Shown here: positions 1-7,139 of the stretch, in pieces | How the letters are laid out: each line of letters starts with the position of its first letter | Position numbering within the stretch: position 1 is the first letter of the stretch | Assembly (NCBI GenBank): GCA_964514665.1 | Contig: CAZESH010000199.1 | Span: forward strand, 1-8,190 | Source: CAZESH01 sp964514665 | GTDB lineage: Bacteria > Bacillota > Bacilli > Paenibacillales > KCTC-25726 | Direction of reading: 5' to 3' | Length of the DNA stretch: 8,190 nucleotides | Made by a program: the position numbers and the translations under genes | The notes under the pieces: model-generated | What the model was told of the DNA's origin: nothing | The model's database searches: none | The model's input: only the letters and a program-made list of their open reading frames with translations

Positions 1-1
1 G

Positions 2-787
2 GCCGCGGATTACGATGTGGAAAAGGCTGAACGGGGAATCATTTATATTGATGAAATAGACAAAGTCGCGCGCAAATCGGAAAACCCGTCGATTACCCGG
101 GACGTCTCCGGTGAAGGTGTGCAGCAGGCATTGCTCAAGATTCTCGAGGGAACGGTTGCGTCTGTTCCGCCGCAGGGCGGCAGAAAGCACCCGCATCAAG
201 AGTTTATTCAGATCGACACGACGAATATCCTGTTTGTTTGCGGAGGCGCCTTTGACGGACTGGAGCAGATTATCAAGCGGCGCATCGGCAAGAAAGTAAT
301 CGGCTTCGGCGGTGAAGGCAACAAAGCGGATCTCAAGCAGGGAGAATATTTGTCCCTCGTATTGCCGGAGGATCTGCTTAAGTTCGGTTTGATTCCGGAA
401 TTTGTCGGGCGCCTGCCGGTTATTTCCACATTGGAGCCGCTTGATGAAGAAGCGTTGATCCGGATTTTGACCGAACCGAAAAATGCGCTTGTCAAGCAAT
501 ACCAAAAGCTGCTGGAGATGGATAGCGTCAATCTGGAATTTGAAGCCGGAGCCTTGGAAGCGATCGCCAAGGAGGCGATCAAACGCAATACCGGAGCCCG
601 CGGCTTAAGAGCGATCATCGAGGGAATCATGCTTGACGTGATGTTTGAGGTGCCTTCGCGTGATGACGTGAAAAATTGTCTCGTGACAGAAAAATCGGTG
701 AAGGAGAAAATCCTTCCCAATTTAACCAATAAAGACGGTAAGGAAGGCAAAGAAGGGAAGTCCAAAAAGCAGGAAGAAAGCGCGTAA
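2..787 (+). CDS. clpX: ATP-dependent Clp protease ATP-binding subunit ClpX, C-terminal part (5' end outside window)
   Basis: The reading frame is open from base 2 to the TAA at 785-787, giving about 261 residues of a protein usually near 420. The zinc-binding domain, Walker A and GYVG pore loop would lie upstream. Visible are the Walker B segment IIYIDEIDK (nt 38-64), the ITRDVSGEGVQQALLK helix, the RKH loop in GGRKHP (about nt 178-195), the IGFGG loop near nt 298-312 that in ClpX contacts ClpP, the GLIPEFVGRLPV stretch with its arginine, and the sensor-2 motif TGARGLR (nt 592-612). In the family ClpX is a hexameric AAA+ unfoldase that feeds substrates to ClpP in the cytosol. The last 20 or so residues are a Lys/Glu/Gly-rich tail that looks poorly ordered. 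The ispG start lies 27 bases downstream with no terminator between, so co-transcription is likely. Identification is very secure; the true start cannot be seen. Confidence 0.97.
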   Translation, partial: AADYDVEKAERGIIYIDEIDKVARKSENPSITRDVSGEGVQQALLKILEGTVASVPPQGGRKHPHQEFIQIDTTNILFVCGGAFDGLEQIIKRRIGKKVIGFGGEGNKADLKQGEYLSLVLPEDLLKFGLIPEFVGRLPVISTLEPLDEEALIRILTEPKNALVKQYQKLLEMDSVNLEFEAGALEAIAKEAIKRNTGARGLRAIIEGIMLDVMFEVPSRDDVKNCLVTEKSVKEKILPNLTNKDGKEGKEGKSKKQEESA

Positions 788-814
788 TCCAGGGAGTCGT
801 AAGGGGAGACGGAT

Positions 815-1921
815 ATGTTTGATCGAACGCAAACGAAAGCGGTTCGGGTAGGGGATCTGACGATCGGCGGCAGCGACGAAGTGATCATTCAAAGCATGTG
901 CACGACCAAGACCGCCGACGTCAAAGCCACCGTTGCCGAAATCCATAGACTCGAGGAAGCGGGCTGCCAGCTTGTGCGGGTGACGGTCAACAATAAGGAA
1001 GCTGCAGAAGCGATCAAGGAGATCAAAAAGCAGATTCATATCCCGCTGGTTTCCGACATTCATTTTGATTACAGGCTAGCGCTTGCCGCGATTGAAAACG
1101 GAATCGACAAGGTCCGCATAAATCCGGGCAATATCGGACGCCGGGAAAAGGTTGTGGAGGTCGTCAAAGCCTGCAAGGAACGGGGCATTCCGATTCGCAT
1201 AGGAGTCAATGCCGGGTCCTTGGAAAACCACCTGCTGGAAAAGCATGGTTATCCGACTCCCGAAGCGATGGTTGAAAGCGCGTTGTTCCATATTTCCATA
1301 TTGGAAGAACTGGACTTTCATGACATTATCGTTTCGCTGAAAGCTTCTGACGTTCCAATGGCGATCAAGGCTTACACAATGGCTGCGGAAAAATTCAACT
1401 ATCCGCTGCATCTGGGCATTACCGAAGCCGGCACATTGTTCTCCGGCACAGTCAAAAGTGCTGCCGGACTTGGGACGCTGCTGTCCATGGGGATTGGGTC
1501 CACCATCCGCATAAGTTTGAGTGCGGATCCCGTGGAGGAAGTGAAGGTGGCCCGCGAGCTGCTCAAAACGTTCGGTCTGATCTCCAACGCGGCAACGCTG
1601 GTCTCCTGTCCGACTTGCGGCAGATTGGACATCGATCTGTTCTCGGTTGCCAACGAGGTGGAAGCCTATTTGCAGGACGTGAAAATTCCGCTTAAGATTT
1701 CCGTGCTTGGCTGTGCCGTGAACGGGCCGGGAGAAGCAAGGGAAGCCGACATCGGCATCGCCGGAGCAAGAGGAGAAGGCATGCTTTTCCGTTACGGGGA
1801 GATTGTACGGAAAGTGCCTGAGGCTGAGCTTGTGAATGAACTGAAAAAAGAAATAGACGCGATTGTCCGGGAGTATGAACGAACCGGCCAAATTCCCGGC
1901 AGAAGGCACCAGCCGGTATAA
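815..1921 (+). CDS. ispG: 4-hydroxy-3-methylbut-2-en-1-yl diphosphate synthase (IspG/GcpE)
   Basis: This 368-residue protein has the usual length of bacterial IspG without the plant-type insert. The enzyme carries out the next-to-last step of the MEP isoprenoid pathway, reductively opening 2-C-methylerythritol 2,4-cyclodiphosphate to HMBPP with a [4Fe-4S] cluster in the cytosol. The cluster ligands are all visible: Cys265 and Cys268 in CPTCGR, Cys300 in GCAVNGPGEA, and Glu307 in the same motif; their spacings (3, 32 and 7 residues) match the family. The N-terminal TIM-barrel part carries QSMCTTKT, the SDIHFDYRLA segment and KVRINPGNIG. The ATG at 815 is preceded by AAGGGGAG (801-808) at a good distance. 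It sits 27 bases after clpX and is followed within 20 bases by a strong terminator, so it probably closes a clpX-ispG transcript. In Bacillus subtilis ispG is not, to my recollection, next to clpX. No key residue is missing. Confidence 0.97.
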   Translation: MFDRTQTKAVRVGDLTIGGSDEVIIQSMCTTKTADVKATVAEIHRLEEAGCQLVRVTVNNKEAAEAIKEIKKQIHIPLVSDIHFDYRLALAAIENGIDKVRINPGNIGRREKVVEVVKACKERGIPIRIGVNAGSLENHLLEKHGYPTPEAMVESALFHISILEELDFHDIIVSLKASDVPMAIKAYTMAAEKFNYPLHLGITEAGTLFSGTVKSAAGLGTLLSMGIGSTIRISLSADPVEEVKVARELLKTFGLISNAATLVSCPTCGRLDIDLFSVANEVEAYLQDVKIPLKISVLGCAVNGPGEAREADIGIAGARGEGMLFRYGEIVRKVPEAELVNELKKEIDAIVREYERTGQIPGRRHQPV

Positions 1922-1937
1922 TGTTTTTATGAAGAAG

Positions 1938-1981
1938 AGCTGCAGAAAACTTCAATCGGTTTTCGCAGCTTTTTTATTTTT
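1938..1981 (+). terminator. Intrinsic terminator after ispG
   Basis: AGCTGC (1938-1943) pairs with GCAGCT (1965-1970), and GAAAAC (1945-1950) pairs with GTTTTC (1959-1964). A single bulged A lies at 1944 and the loop is 8 nt (1951-1958). The 12-bp stem is followed directly by TTTTTATTTTT (1971-1981). It lies 17 bases after the ispG stop and separates the clpX-ispG transcript from lonB. Confidence 0.92.
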
Positions 1982-2036
1982 CCCGGGCTTCGCGAAAGTA
2001 ATTGGAAATAAGCTTCAGAGCTTGGCTTCACTTTTG

Positions 2037-2045
2037 TGGGATAAT
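2037..2045 (+). promoter_or_regulatory. Possible extended -10 (vegetative) promoter element
   Basis: TGGGATAAT (2037-2045) is an extended -10 element of the TGnTATAAT type with one mismatch in the hexamer (GATAAT). I find no credible -35 hexamer 16-18 bp upstream, so an extended -10 promoter is the only possible reading. It would give lonB a second, vegetative start with a leader of about 110 bases. Confidence 0.25.
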
Positions 2046-2064
2046 GGATTTTTGTAAACACAGG

Positions 2065-2094
2065 GATTAAGCGTTTCGCGCCAAGGCAATACTA
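2065..2094 (+). promoter_or_regulatory. Candidate sigma-F (forespore) promoter of lonB
   Basis: The -10 element GGCAATACTA (2085-2094) fits every defined position of the sigma-F consensus as I remember it from B. subtilis (GgnrAnAnTw). A -35-like GATTA (2065-2069) lies 15 bp upstream and matches GywTA at four of five positions; the usual spacer is 15-16 bp. Transcription would start near 2101, about 60 bases before the lonB ATG. B. subtilis lonB is known to be transcribed by sigma-F in the forespore, which supports the assignment. The overlapping AATACTA also resembles a sigma-G -10 element, and the two sigma factors share many promoters. Confidence 0.55.
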
Positions 2095-2142
2095 TCAAGT
2101 AGCAGTCAAGCATGGAGCTAGGGCTTGAACGATAGAATTTGC

Positions 2143-2149
2143 AAGGAGG
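2143..2149 (+). promoter_or_regulatory. Ribosome binding site that fixes the lonB start
   Basis: AAGGAGG lies 11 bases before the ATG at 2161. The frame can be extended upstream to a TTG at 2125, but that codon has no Shine-Dalgarno sequence, and the AAGGAGG would then lie inside the coding region. The ATG at 2161 is therefore the better start. Confidence 0.85.
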
Positions 2150-2160
2150 AACGATATCCC

Positions 2161-3870
2161 ATGAGTATGAGTTTAATTTTAATGATCGTACAGGTTTTTT
2201 TTGGTGTGGTGATCGGCCTGTATTTTTGGAACCTGCTGCGCAACCAGCAAACGAATAAAACGGCTGTCGACCGCGAATCGAAAAAGGAAATGGAGAAGCT
2301 GAGAAAGCTGCGTTCCATTTCTTTGACCAAGCCGCTTGCGGAAAAGACGAGACCGGGATCGATGCAGGAAATTGTCGGACAAAAGGAAGGGCTGAGGGCA
2401 CTAAAAGCGGCTTTGTGCGGCCCCAATCCACAGCATGTGCTCATCTACGGACCTCCGGGCGTCGGGAAAACGGCGGCAGCGCGGGTAGTCTTGGAGGAAG
2501 CCAAAAGGCATGCAGAGTCTCCTTTCCGTGTGAATGCCAAGTTTATTGAACTGGATGCCACCACGGCCCGTTTTGACGAACGCGGCATTGCCGATCCGCT
2601 GATCGGTTCCGTGCATGACCCGATTTATCAAGGGGCGGGAGCCATGGGGGTGGCGGGAATCCCCCAGCCCAAAGCGGGAGCCGTGACAAAAGCGCACGGC
2701 GGGATCTTGTTTATTGACGAAATAGGGGAACTGCATCCGACGCAAATGAATAAATTATTAAAAGTTCTGGAGGATCGCAAGGTTTTTCTGGAAAGCTCCT
2801 ATTACAATTCCGAGGATTCCCACATACCGAGTCATATTCATGATATTTTTCAGAACGGGCTTCCTGCCGATTTTCGTTTGGTCGGAGCTACGACCCGATC
2901 TCCCCAGGAAATCCCTCCGGCCATTCGTTCCCGCTGCATGGAAATTTACTTCCGTCCGCTGCTTCCGGATGAAATTGGAGAAATCGCTGCAAACGCGATG
3001 GAAAAATTGGGTTTCCACAATGGACACGATGCGGTTGAAGTGGTGAAAAAGTACGCCTCCAACGGTCGTGAGGCGGTCAATATCATTCAGCTTGCAGCCG
3101 GATTGGCGATTACCGACGGCAGGTCGGACATTGCCGCATACGATATTGAATGGGTAGTCAACAGCAGTCAGATTCCGCCAAGACCGCAGCTGCAAATTCC
3201 TGCCGAACCGCAAATCGGTCTGGTCAACGGGCTTGCCGTATACGGGGCCAATATGGGATCTCTGCTGGAGGTGGAAGTGACGGCAATTCCCGCCTCCGCC
3301 CCGGGTACAGGAAAGTTCAACATCACCGGCGTGGTGGAGGAAGAGGAGATGGGGGGAGGCTCGCGGACGATTCGCAGAAAAAGCATGGCCCGCAGCTCGG
3401 TGGAGAATGTGGTGACCGTGCTGAAAAATTTGCATATCAAGCCGCAGGATTATGACCTGCATATCAATTTCCCCGGAGGGATTCCTGTAGATGGCCCTTC
3501 CGCCGGGATTTCCATTGCTACCGCGATCGTATCGGCGATTCGCCAAATTCCGATCGACAACAAAACGGCCATGACCGGAGAGCTAAGTATACACGGCAAG
3601 GTAAAGCCGGTCGGCGGCATAGTCGCCAAAGTGGAAGCTGCGCTGCATGCCGGCGTGAACCGGGTGATCATCCCCAAGGAGAATTGGCAGAACGTATTTT
3701 CAGGCTTGAGCGGCATTGAGGTGATTGGTGTGGAGACGATCCGCGAAGTGCTGGGCATTATGATTGGCCAACAGATGATCGAAAAAATCGAGGATGTGTC
3801 TTCAGCAGGGGAGTCATCCGTTTCCCCAGCGCTGCCGGTCCTTCATGCCGGTGCGACTGTGGATAAATAA
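2161..3870 (+). CDS. lonB: Lon-type ATP-dependent protease LonB, membrane-anchored sporulation paralogue
   Basis: The protein is 569 residues, close to the roughly 550 of B. subtilis LonB and much shorter than LonA because it lacks the large N-terminal Lon domain. Residues about 4-26 form one hydrophobic helix, followed by a charged linker, so it is probably membrane-tethered. The AAA+ part has Walker A GPPGVGKT (97-104), Walker B GILFIDEIGEL with Asp186-Glu187, and a sensor-1 VGATTR (241-246). The protease domain covers roughly 345-545; it carries the Ser-Lys dyad as Ser447 in DGPSAG and Lys490 in GGIVAK, separated by the standard 43 residues. It should therefore be an active ATP-dependent serine protease. 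In B. subtilis lonB is a sigma-F gene, and a matching promoter lies upstream here. The ATG at 2161 is chosen over a TTG at 2125 because of its AAGGAGG. It is followed by lonA on the same strand after 104 bases. Confidence 0.95.
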   Translation: MSMSLILMIVQVFFGVVIGLYFWNLLRNQQTNKTAVDRESKKEMEKLRKLRSISLTKPLAEKTRPGSMQEIVGQKEGLRALKAALCGPNPQHVLIYGPPGVGKTAAARVVLEEAKRHAESPFRVNAKFIELDATTARFDERGIADPLIGSVHDPIYQGAGAMGVAGIPQPKAGAVTKAHGGILFIDEIGELHPTQMNKLLKVLEDRKVFLESSYYNSEDSHIPSHIHDIFQNGLPADFRLVGATTRSPQEIPPAIRSRCMEIYFRPLLPDEIGEIAANAMEKLGFHNGHDAVEVVKKYASNGREAVNIIQLAAGLAITDGRSDIAAYDIEWVVNSSQIPPRPQLQIPAEPQIGLVNGLAVYGANMGSLLEVEVTAIPASAPGTGKFNITGVVEEEEMGGGSRTIRRKSMARSSVENVVTVLKNLHIKPQDYDLHINFPGGIPVDGPSAGISIATAIVSAIRQIPIDNKTAMTGELSIHGKVKPVGGIVAKVEAALHAGVNRVIIPKENWQNVFSGLSGIEVIGVETIREVLGIMIGQQMIEKIEDVSSAGESSVSPALPVLHAGATVDK

Positions 3871-3875
3871 TGCAG

Positions 3876-3911
3876 GCAAAACCCCCTGGGACAGGTTGAT
3901 TGGAGTTTTGC
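3876..3911. repeat. Inverted repeat between lonB and lonA (possible weak terminator or operator)
   Basis: GCAAAAC (3876-3882) and GTTTTGC (3905-3911) are perfect 7-bp inverted arms, with two further C-G pairs possible after one mismatch. A small hairpin CCTG-GGA-CAGG (3885-3895) fits inside. The element starts 5 bases after the lonB stop, as a terminator would. It is followed by AACCAGGTT rather than a T-run, so it is not a classical intrinsic terminator. It overlaps the region expected to hold the lonA promoter. Confidence 0.4.
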
Positions 3912-3929
3912 AACCAGGTTTGATAAAAT
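3900..3929 (+). promoter_or_regulatory. Weak candidate lonA promoter
   Basis: GATAAA (3922-3927), or TAAAAT (3924-3929), could serve as a -10 element. TTGGAG (3900-3905) lies 16 or 18 bp upstream and could serve as the -35. Both hexamers are imperfect. The spacing of about 45 bases to the lonA ATG is sensible. I see no paired heptads of the CtsR type (GGTCAAA repeats), so heat-shock control through CtsR is not supported. Confidence 0.35.
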
Positions 3930-3974
3930 GGATGAAAGCTTTTATTTTGCTCTCACAACTGGAGGTGCTGTAGG

Positions 3975-6311
3975 ATGCGACAACATAAAGCGAAGGGACG
4001 AACCATACCTTTGTTGCCTTTGCGTGGACTTTTGGTATATCCAAGCATGGTGCTGCATCTGGATGTGGGTCGGGAAAGGTCGATCCGCGCTTTAGAGAAA
4101 GCGATGATGGATGACAATTTTATTCTGCTTTGTTCCCAATCGGAAATGAATATTGAAGATCCTGAAGAAGAGGATATATATAAAGTCGGAACCGTATCCA
4201 AGGTTCGTCAAATGCTGAAGCTTCCCAACGGAACGATTCGTGTGCTGGTAGAAGGCTTGAATCGTGCCGAAATTGTCAACTTTTTACAGACCAAAGAATA
4301 TTTCGAAGTGAATGCAAAGGAGCTACCGGAGCCGGAAGCCACCGATCCGGAAATCGATGCCTTGACCCGGACCTTGTTAACCCAGTTCGAGCATTATATC
4401 AATCTCTCAAAGAAAATAACGCCGGAAACGATGGCTGCCGTGTCCGACATCGATGAGCCTGGACGTCTGGCCGATGTGATTTGCAGCCATCTTTCCTTGA
4501 AGATCAAAGACAAGCAGGAAATTCTCGAAACGATTGAGATCAAAGAGCGGCTCGAGAAGCTGCTGGATATTTTGAATAATGAACGTGAAGTGCTCGAATT
4601 GGAACGCAAAATCAGCCAACGCGTCAAAAAACAGATGGAAAAAACGCAAAAGGAATATTACCTTCGTGAGCAAATGAAGGCGATCCAAAAAGAGCTCGGA
4701 GACAAAGAAGGCAGAACGGGCGAAATCGAGGAGCTGCGTGAACAGCTGCAGAAAGCCGAACTGCCTGAAAAGGTCAGGGAAAAGGTCGAAAAAGAAATCG
4801 ACAGACTGGAGAAAACGCCGACGACTTCCGCCGAGGGAGGCGTGATCCGCAATTATTTGGATTGGCTGCTCGGGCTTCCCTGGAGCAAGCAAACCGAGGA
4901 TGATCTGGATATAAACAAGGCCGAGAAGATCCTTGATGAGGATCATTACGGTCTGGAAAAACCGAAGGAGCGCGTGCTGGAATACTTGGCGGTGCAGCAA
5001 CTGGTCAAAAAGCTGAAGGGTCCGATTCTTTGTCTTGTCGGTCCTCCCGGAGTGGGGAAAACCTCCTTGGCGCGTTCCATCTCCCGCTCACTTGGTCGCC
5101 AATTTGTCCGTATTTCACTGGGCGGGGTCAGGGACGAAGCGGAAATACGCGGACACCGCCGCACCTATGTCGGTGCGATGCCCGGACGCATTATTCAAGG
5201 AATGAAAAATGCCGGAACCCGAAATCCTGTTTTTTTGCTTGATGAAATCGACAAGATGTCGATGGACTTTCGCGGCGATCCTTCCTCAGCATTGCTGGAG
5301 GTGCTGGATCCGGAGCAAAACAACACGTTCAGCGATCATTTTATCGAATTGCCGTTTGATCTTTCCAATGTCATGTTCATTACTACAGCCAACGCTGTGC
5401 ACAATATTCCTCGTCCGCTTCTGGACCGGATGGAAGTGCTCTATATTTCCGGCTACACGGAAATCGAAAAAATGCATATCGCGTCCCGGTATTTATTGGC
5501 CAAGCAGAAGAAAGACCACGGCTTGGAGGATGATCAGCTGCAGTTGGACGATCAGGCTCTGCTTAAAATTATCCGCGAATATACAAGGGAAGCCGGCGTG
5601 CGCAATTTGGAGCAGCAGCTTGCCGCTGTGTGCCGCAAAGCAGTCAAGGACATCGTATCCTCGCAAATCGGCAAGGTCGAGCTTACACCCGAAAAAATTT
5701 CCGAATTTCTCGGGCCGGCTAAATTTCGCTACGGCATGATGGAGAAAGAAGATCAGATCGGCGCGGTTACCGGTCTTGCCTGGACGGAGGTCGGCGGGGA
5801 TACGCTGGTAATCGAAGTAACGGTCATGCCGGGATCGGGCAAATTGACCTTGACAGGCAAGCTGGGGGATGTGATGAAGGAGTCGGCGCAGGCCGCATTC
5901 AGCTACACCCGTTCGCGTGCGGAGCAATTAAAGCTTGAAGCGGATTTTCATGAAAAGGTGGATATCCATATCCATATTCCTGAAGGTGCGATCCCTAAGG
6001 ATGGTCCTTCAGCTGGCATTACAATAGCCACCGCATTGATTTCGGCATTGACCAATATTCCGGTTTCCCGCGAGGTTGCCATGACCGGAGAAATCACTTT
6101 GCGCGGGCGGGTTTTGCCGATCGGCGGTTTCAAGGAAAAGGCACTTGCCGCTCATCGTGCAGGCATCAAGAAGGTGCTGCTTCCAAAGGAAAACGAGAAG
6201 GATCTGAAGGATATTCCCGAAAGCGTAAGGGCCGACTTGGACTTCGTGCCGGTTGCCCATATGGATGAAGTATTGGAGCAGGCTCTGGTGCAAACAGCAG
6301 GAGTTCATTGA
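3975..6311 (+). CDS. lonA: Endopeptidase La, ATP-dependent protease LonA
   Basis: The 778-residue length is typical for LonA (774 in B. subtilis, 784 in E. coli). Lon is a soluble hexameric AAA+ serine protease that degrades misfolded proteins and short-lived regulators. The N-terminal Lon domain begins with IPLLPLRGLLVYPSMV (11-26). A charged coiled-coil region (about 185-285) contains the typical KKQMEKTQKEYYLREQMKAI segment. The AAA+ domain has Walker A GPPGVGKT (356-363), the SLGGVRDEAEIRGHRRTYVG block, and Walker B VFLLDEIDKM with Asp423-Glu424. The protease domain carries the catalytic dyad Ser679 in PKDGPSAG and Lys722 in GGFKEK. Nothing is missing. The ATG at 3975 has GGAGGTG (3961-3967) in front. 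The stop overlaps the ribosome binding site of ysxC, so the two genes are almost certainly co-transcribed. Confidence 0.98.
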   Translation: MRQHKAKGRTIPLLPLRGLLVYPSMVLHLDVGRERSIRALEKAMMDDNFILLCSQSEMNIEDPEEEDIYKVGTVSKVRQMLKLPNGTIRVLVEGLNRAEIVNFLQTKEYFEVNAKELPEPEATDPEIDALTRTLLTQFEHYINLSKKITPETMAAVSDIDEPGRLADVICSHLSLKIKDKQEILETIEIKERLEKLLDILNNEREVLELERKISQRVKKQMEKTQKEYYLREQMKAIQKELGDKEGRTGEIEELREQLQKAELPEKVREKVEKEIDRLEKTPTTSAEGGVIRNYLDWLLGLPWSKQTEDDLDINKAEKILDEDHYGLEKPKERVLEYLAVQQLVKKLKGPILCLVGPPGVGKTSLARSISRSLGRQFVRISLGGVRDEAEIRGHRRTYVGAMPGRIIQGMKNAGTRNPVFLLDEIDKMSMDFRGDPSSALLEVLDPEQNNTFSDHFIELPFDLSNVMFITTANAVHNIPRPLLDRMEVLYISGYTEIEKMHIASRYLLAKQKKDHGLEDDQLQLDDQALLKIIREYTREAGVRNLEQQLAAVCRKAVKDIVSSQIGKVELTPEKISEFLGPAKFRYGMMEKEDQIGAVTGLAWTEVGGDTLVIEVTVMPGSGKLTLTGKLGDVMKESAQAAFSYTRSRAEQLKLEADFHEKVDIHIHIPEGAIPKDGPSAGITIATALISALTNIPVSREVAMTGEITLRGRVLPIGGFKEKALAAHRAGIKKVLLPKENEKDLKDIPESVRADLDFVPVAHMDEVLEQALVQTAGVH

Positions 6312-6322
6312 GGTGAATAGGC

Positions 6323-6952
6323 ATGAAAGTAAAACACGCGGAATTTCTGATCAGCGCGATGGGGCCGGATCAATATCCGCAGGAACCCCTGCCGGAGGTC
6401 GCTTTGGCAGGACGATCCAATGTGGGCAAGTCCTCATTGATCAATCGCTTGATTAATCGCAAAAATCTGGCGAGAACAAGTTCGACGCCGGGTAAAACGC
6501 AAACCCTAAACTACTATTTGATCAACTCGGATTTATATTTCGTCGATTTTCCGGGATACGGCTATGCCAAAGTTTCCAAAACAATGCGGCAGAAATGGGG
6601 CTCTATCATACAGTCCTATTTGCTCAACCGCAAAACCTTGAAGCTCGTATTGCTGATTGTTGATTTAAGGCATCCTCCGTCAAAGGACGACCAGGCGATG
6701 TACGAATGGTTGAACTTTTACCAGGTTCCGTTTATAGTAGTTGCAACCAAGGCGGACAAGGTGCCGAAGACAAAGTGGCCCAAGCATCTTAAACAGGTGC
6801 GGGATACGCTGCACATGCCCGCAGGTCAAATGCCGCTGCTGTTTTCTTCGGGAAGCGGGATGAACAAGGATGAGCTTTGGCATATTATTCTTCAGCATTT
6901 GCATGCAGAGGAGCAGGAAGCGGAGCATTCCTCCGAAGCAGTACCTGATTGA
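6323..6952 (+). CDS. ysxC: Ribosome biogenesis GTP-binding protein YsxC/EngB
   Basis: This 209-residue protein is a TrmE-Era-EngA-EngB-Septin type GTPase. In B. subtilis YsxC is essential and acts late in 50S ribosomal subunit assembly. All G motifs are visible: G1 GRSNVGKSS (30-38), the G2 region TSSTPGKTQT (52-61), G3 DFPGYG (75-80), G4 TKAD (142-145), and a G5-like FSSGSG. The opening ISAMGPDQYP and NRKNLART stretches are typical of EngB. The last 15 or so residues form an acidic tail (EEQEAEHSSEAVPD) beyond the usual end. The ribosome binding site GAGGTGA (6310-6316) overlaps the lonA stop, which shows translational coupling; the lonA-ysxC order is the same as in Bacillus. In Bacillus the next genes are ysxD and the hem cluster; here an unrelated unknown gene follows. 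Confidence 0.96.
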   Translation: MKVKHAEFLISAMGPDQYPQEPLPEVALAGRSNVGKSSLINRLINRKNLARTSSTPGKTQTLNYYLINSDLYFVDFPGYGYAKVSKTMRQKWGSIIQSYLLNRKTLKLVLLIVDLRHPPSKDDQAMYEWLNFYQVPFIVVATKADKVPKTKWPKHLKQVRDTLHMPAGQMPLLFSSGSGMNKDELWHIILQHLHAEEQEAEHSSEAVPD

Positions 6953-6994
6953 TACGCAAGAAAAGCGAAACTTAACGAGGGATTGCGAGCGTTT

Positions 6995-7036
6995 AGGGTA
7001 TCGTTTACAGACAATTCAGATTTCACCCTGTTTTTT
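6995..7036 (+). terminator. Weak possible terminator after ysxC
   Basis: AGGGT (6995-6999) can pair with ACCCT (7025-7029), just before G and six Ts (7031-7036). The stem is only 5 bp and the loop is 25 nt, so this is a poor terminator. It is listed because a T-run after an inverted repeat sits at the expected place and nothing better ends the lonA-ysxC transcript. Confidence 0.2.
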
Positions 7037-7059
7037 CTTGAATTTGCCGAAATTCCAAT

Positions 7060-7089
7060 AATTCTGTGCAGGAATAATTCAATTCTGTG
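7060..7089 (+). repeat. 9-bp direct repeat at 21-bp spacing upstream of the unknown gene
   Basis: AATTCTGTG occurs at 7060-7068 and again at 7081-7089. The 21-bp period equals two helical turns, so both copies face the same side of the DNA. The second copy ends 3 bases before the TATAAT at 7093. This arrangement would suit a regulator binding over the -35 region, but chance in an AT-rich gap is possible. Confidence 0.45.
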
Positions 7090-7092
7090 TTG

Positions 7093-7098
7093 TATAAT
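7093..7098 (+). promoter_or_regulatory. -10 element of the promoter for the unknown gene at 7140
   Basis: A perfect TATAAT lies 41 bases before the ATG at 7140. No good -35 hexamer is found 16-18 bp upstream, where the direct repeat occurs instead. The promoter may therefore depend on an activator. A second TATAAA at 7099-7104 overlaps downstream. Confidence 0.5.
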
Positions 7099-7139
7099 TA
7101 TAAAAGACAGTGCAAAACAAAGAATTGAGGTAGATTTTT

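Noticed and set aside
208..888. 226-codon open frame antisense to clpX and the start of ispG
   Set aside because: It is Ser/Pro-rich, as expected from reading a coding strand backwards, and spans two real genes.
1076..1909. 277-codon open frame antisense to ispG
   Set aside because: It lies wholly opposite a clearly conserved gene, its composition is that of a shadow frame, and it resembles no known protein.
1863..2057. Small plus-strand frame overlapping the ispG end
   Set aside because: It reads through the ispG terminator in another frame and has no supporting ribosome binding site or similarity.
2125..2160. Upstream TTG start for lonB at 2125
   Set aside because: It has no Shine-Dalgarno sequence and would place the strong AAGGAGG at 2143-2149 inside the coding region; ATG 2161 then starts directly before the membrane helix.
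2758..3546. 262-codon open frame antisense to lonB
   Set aside because: It lies entirely opposite the AAA+ and protease domains of lonB and has no plausible protein features; the open frame follows from the codon bias of lonB.
3892..3924. Possible CtsR heat-shock operator before lonA
   Set aside because: CtsR sites are tandem GGTCAAA heptads three bases apart; only a loose TTTGAT resemblance is present, and the repeat spacing is 23 bp.
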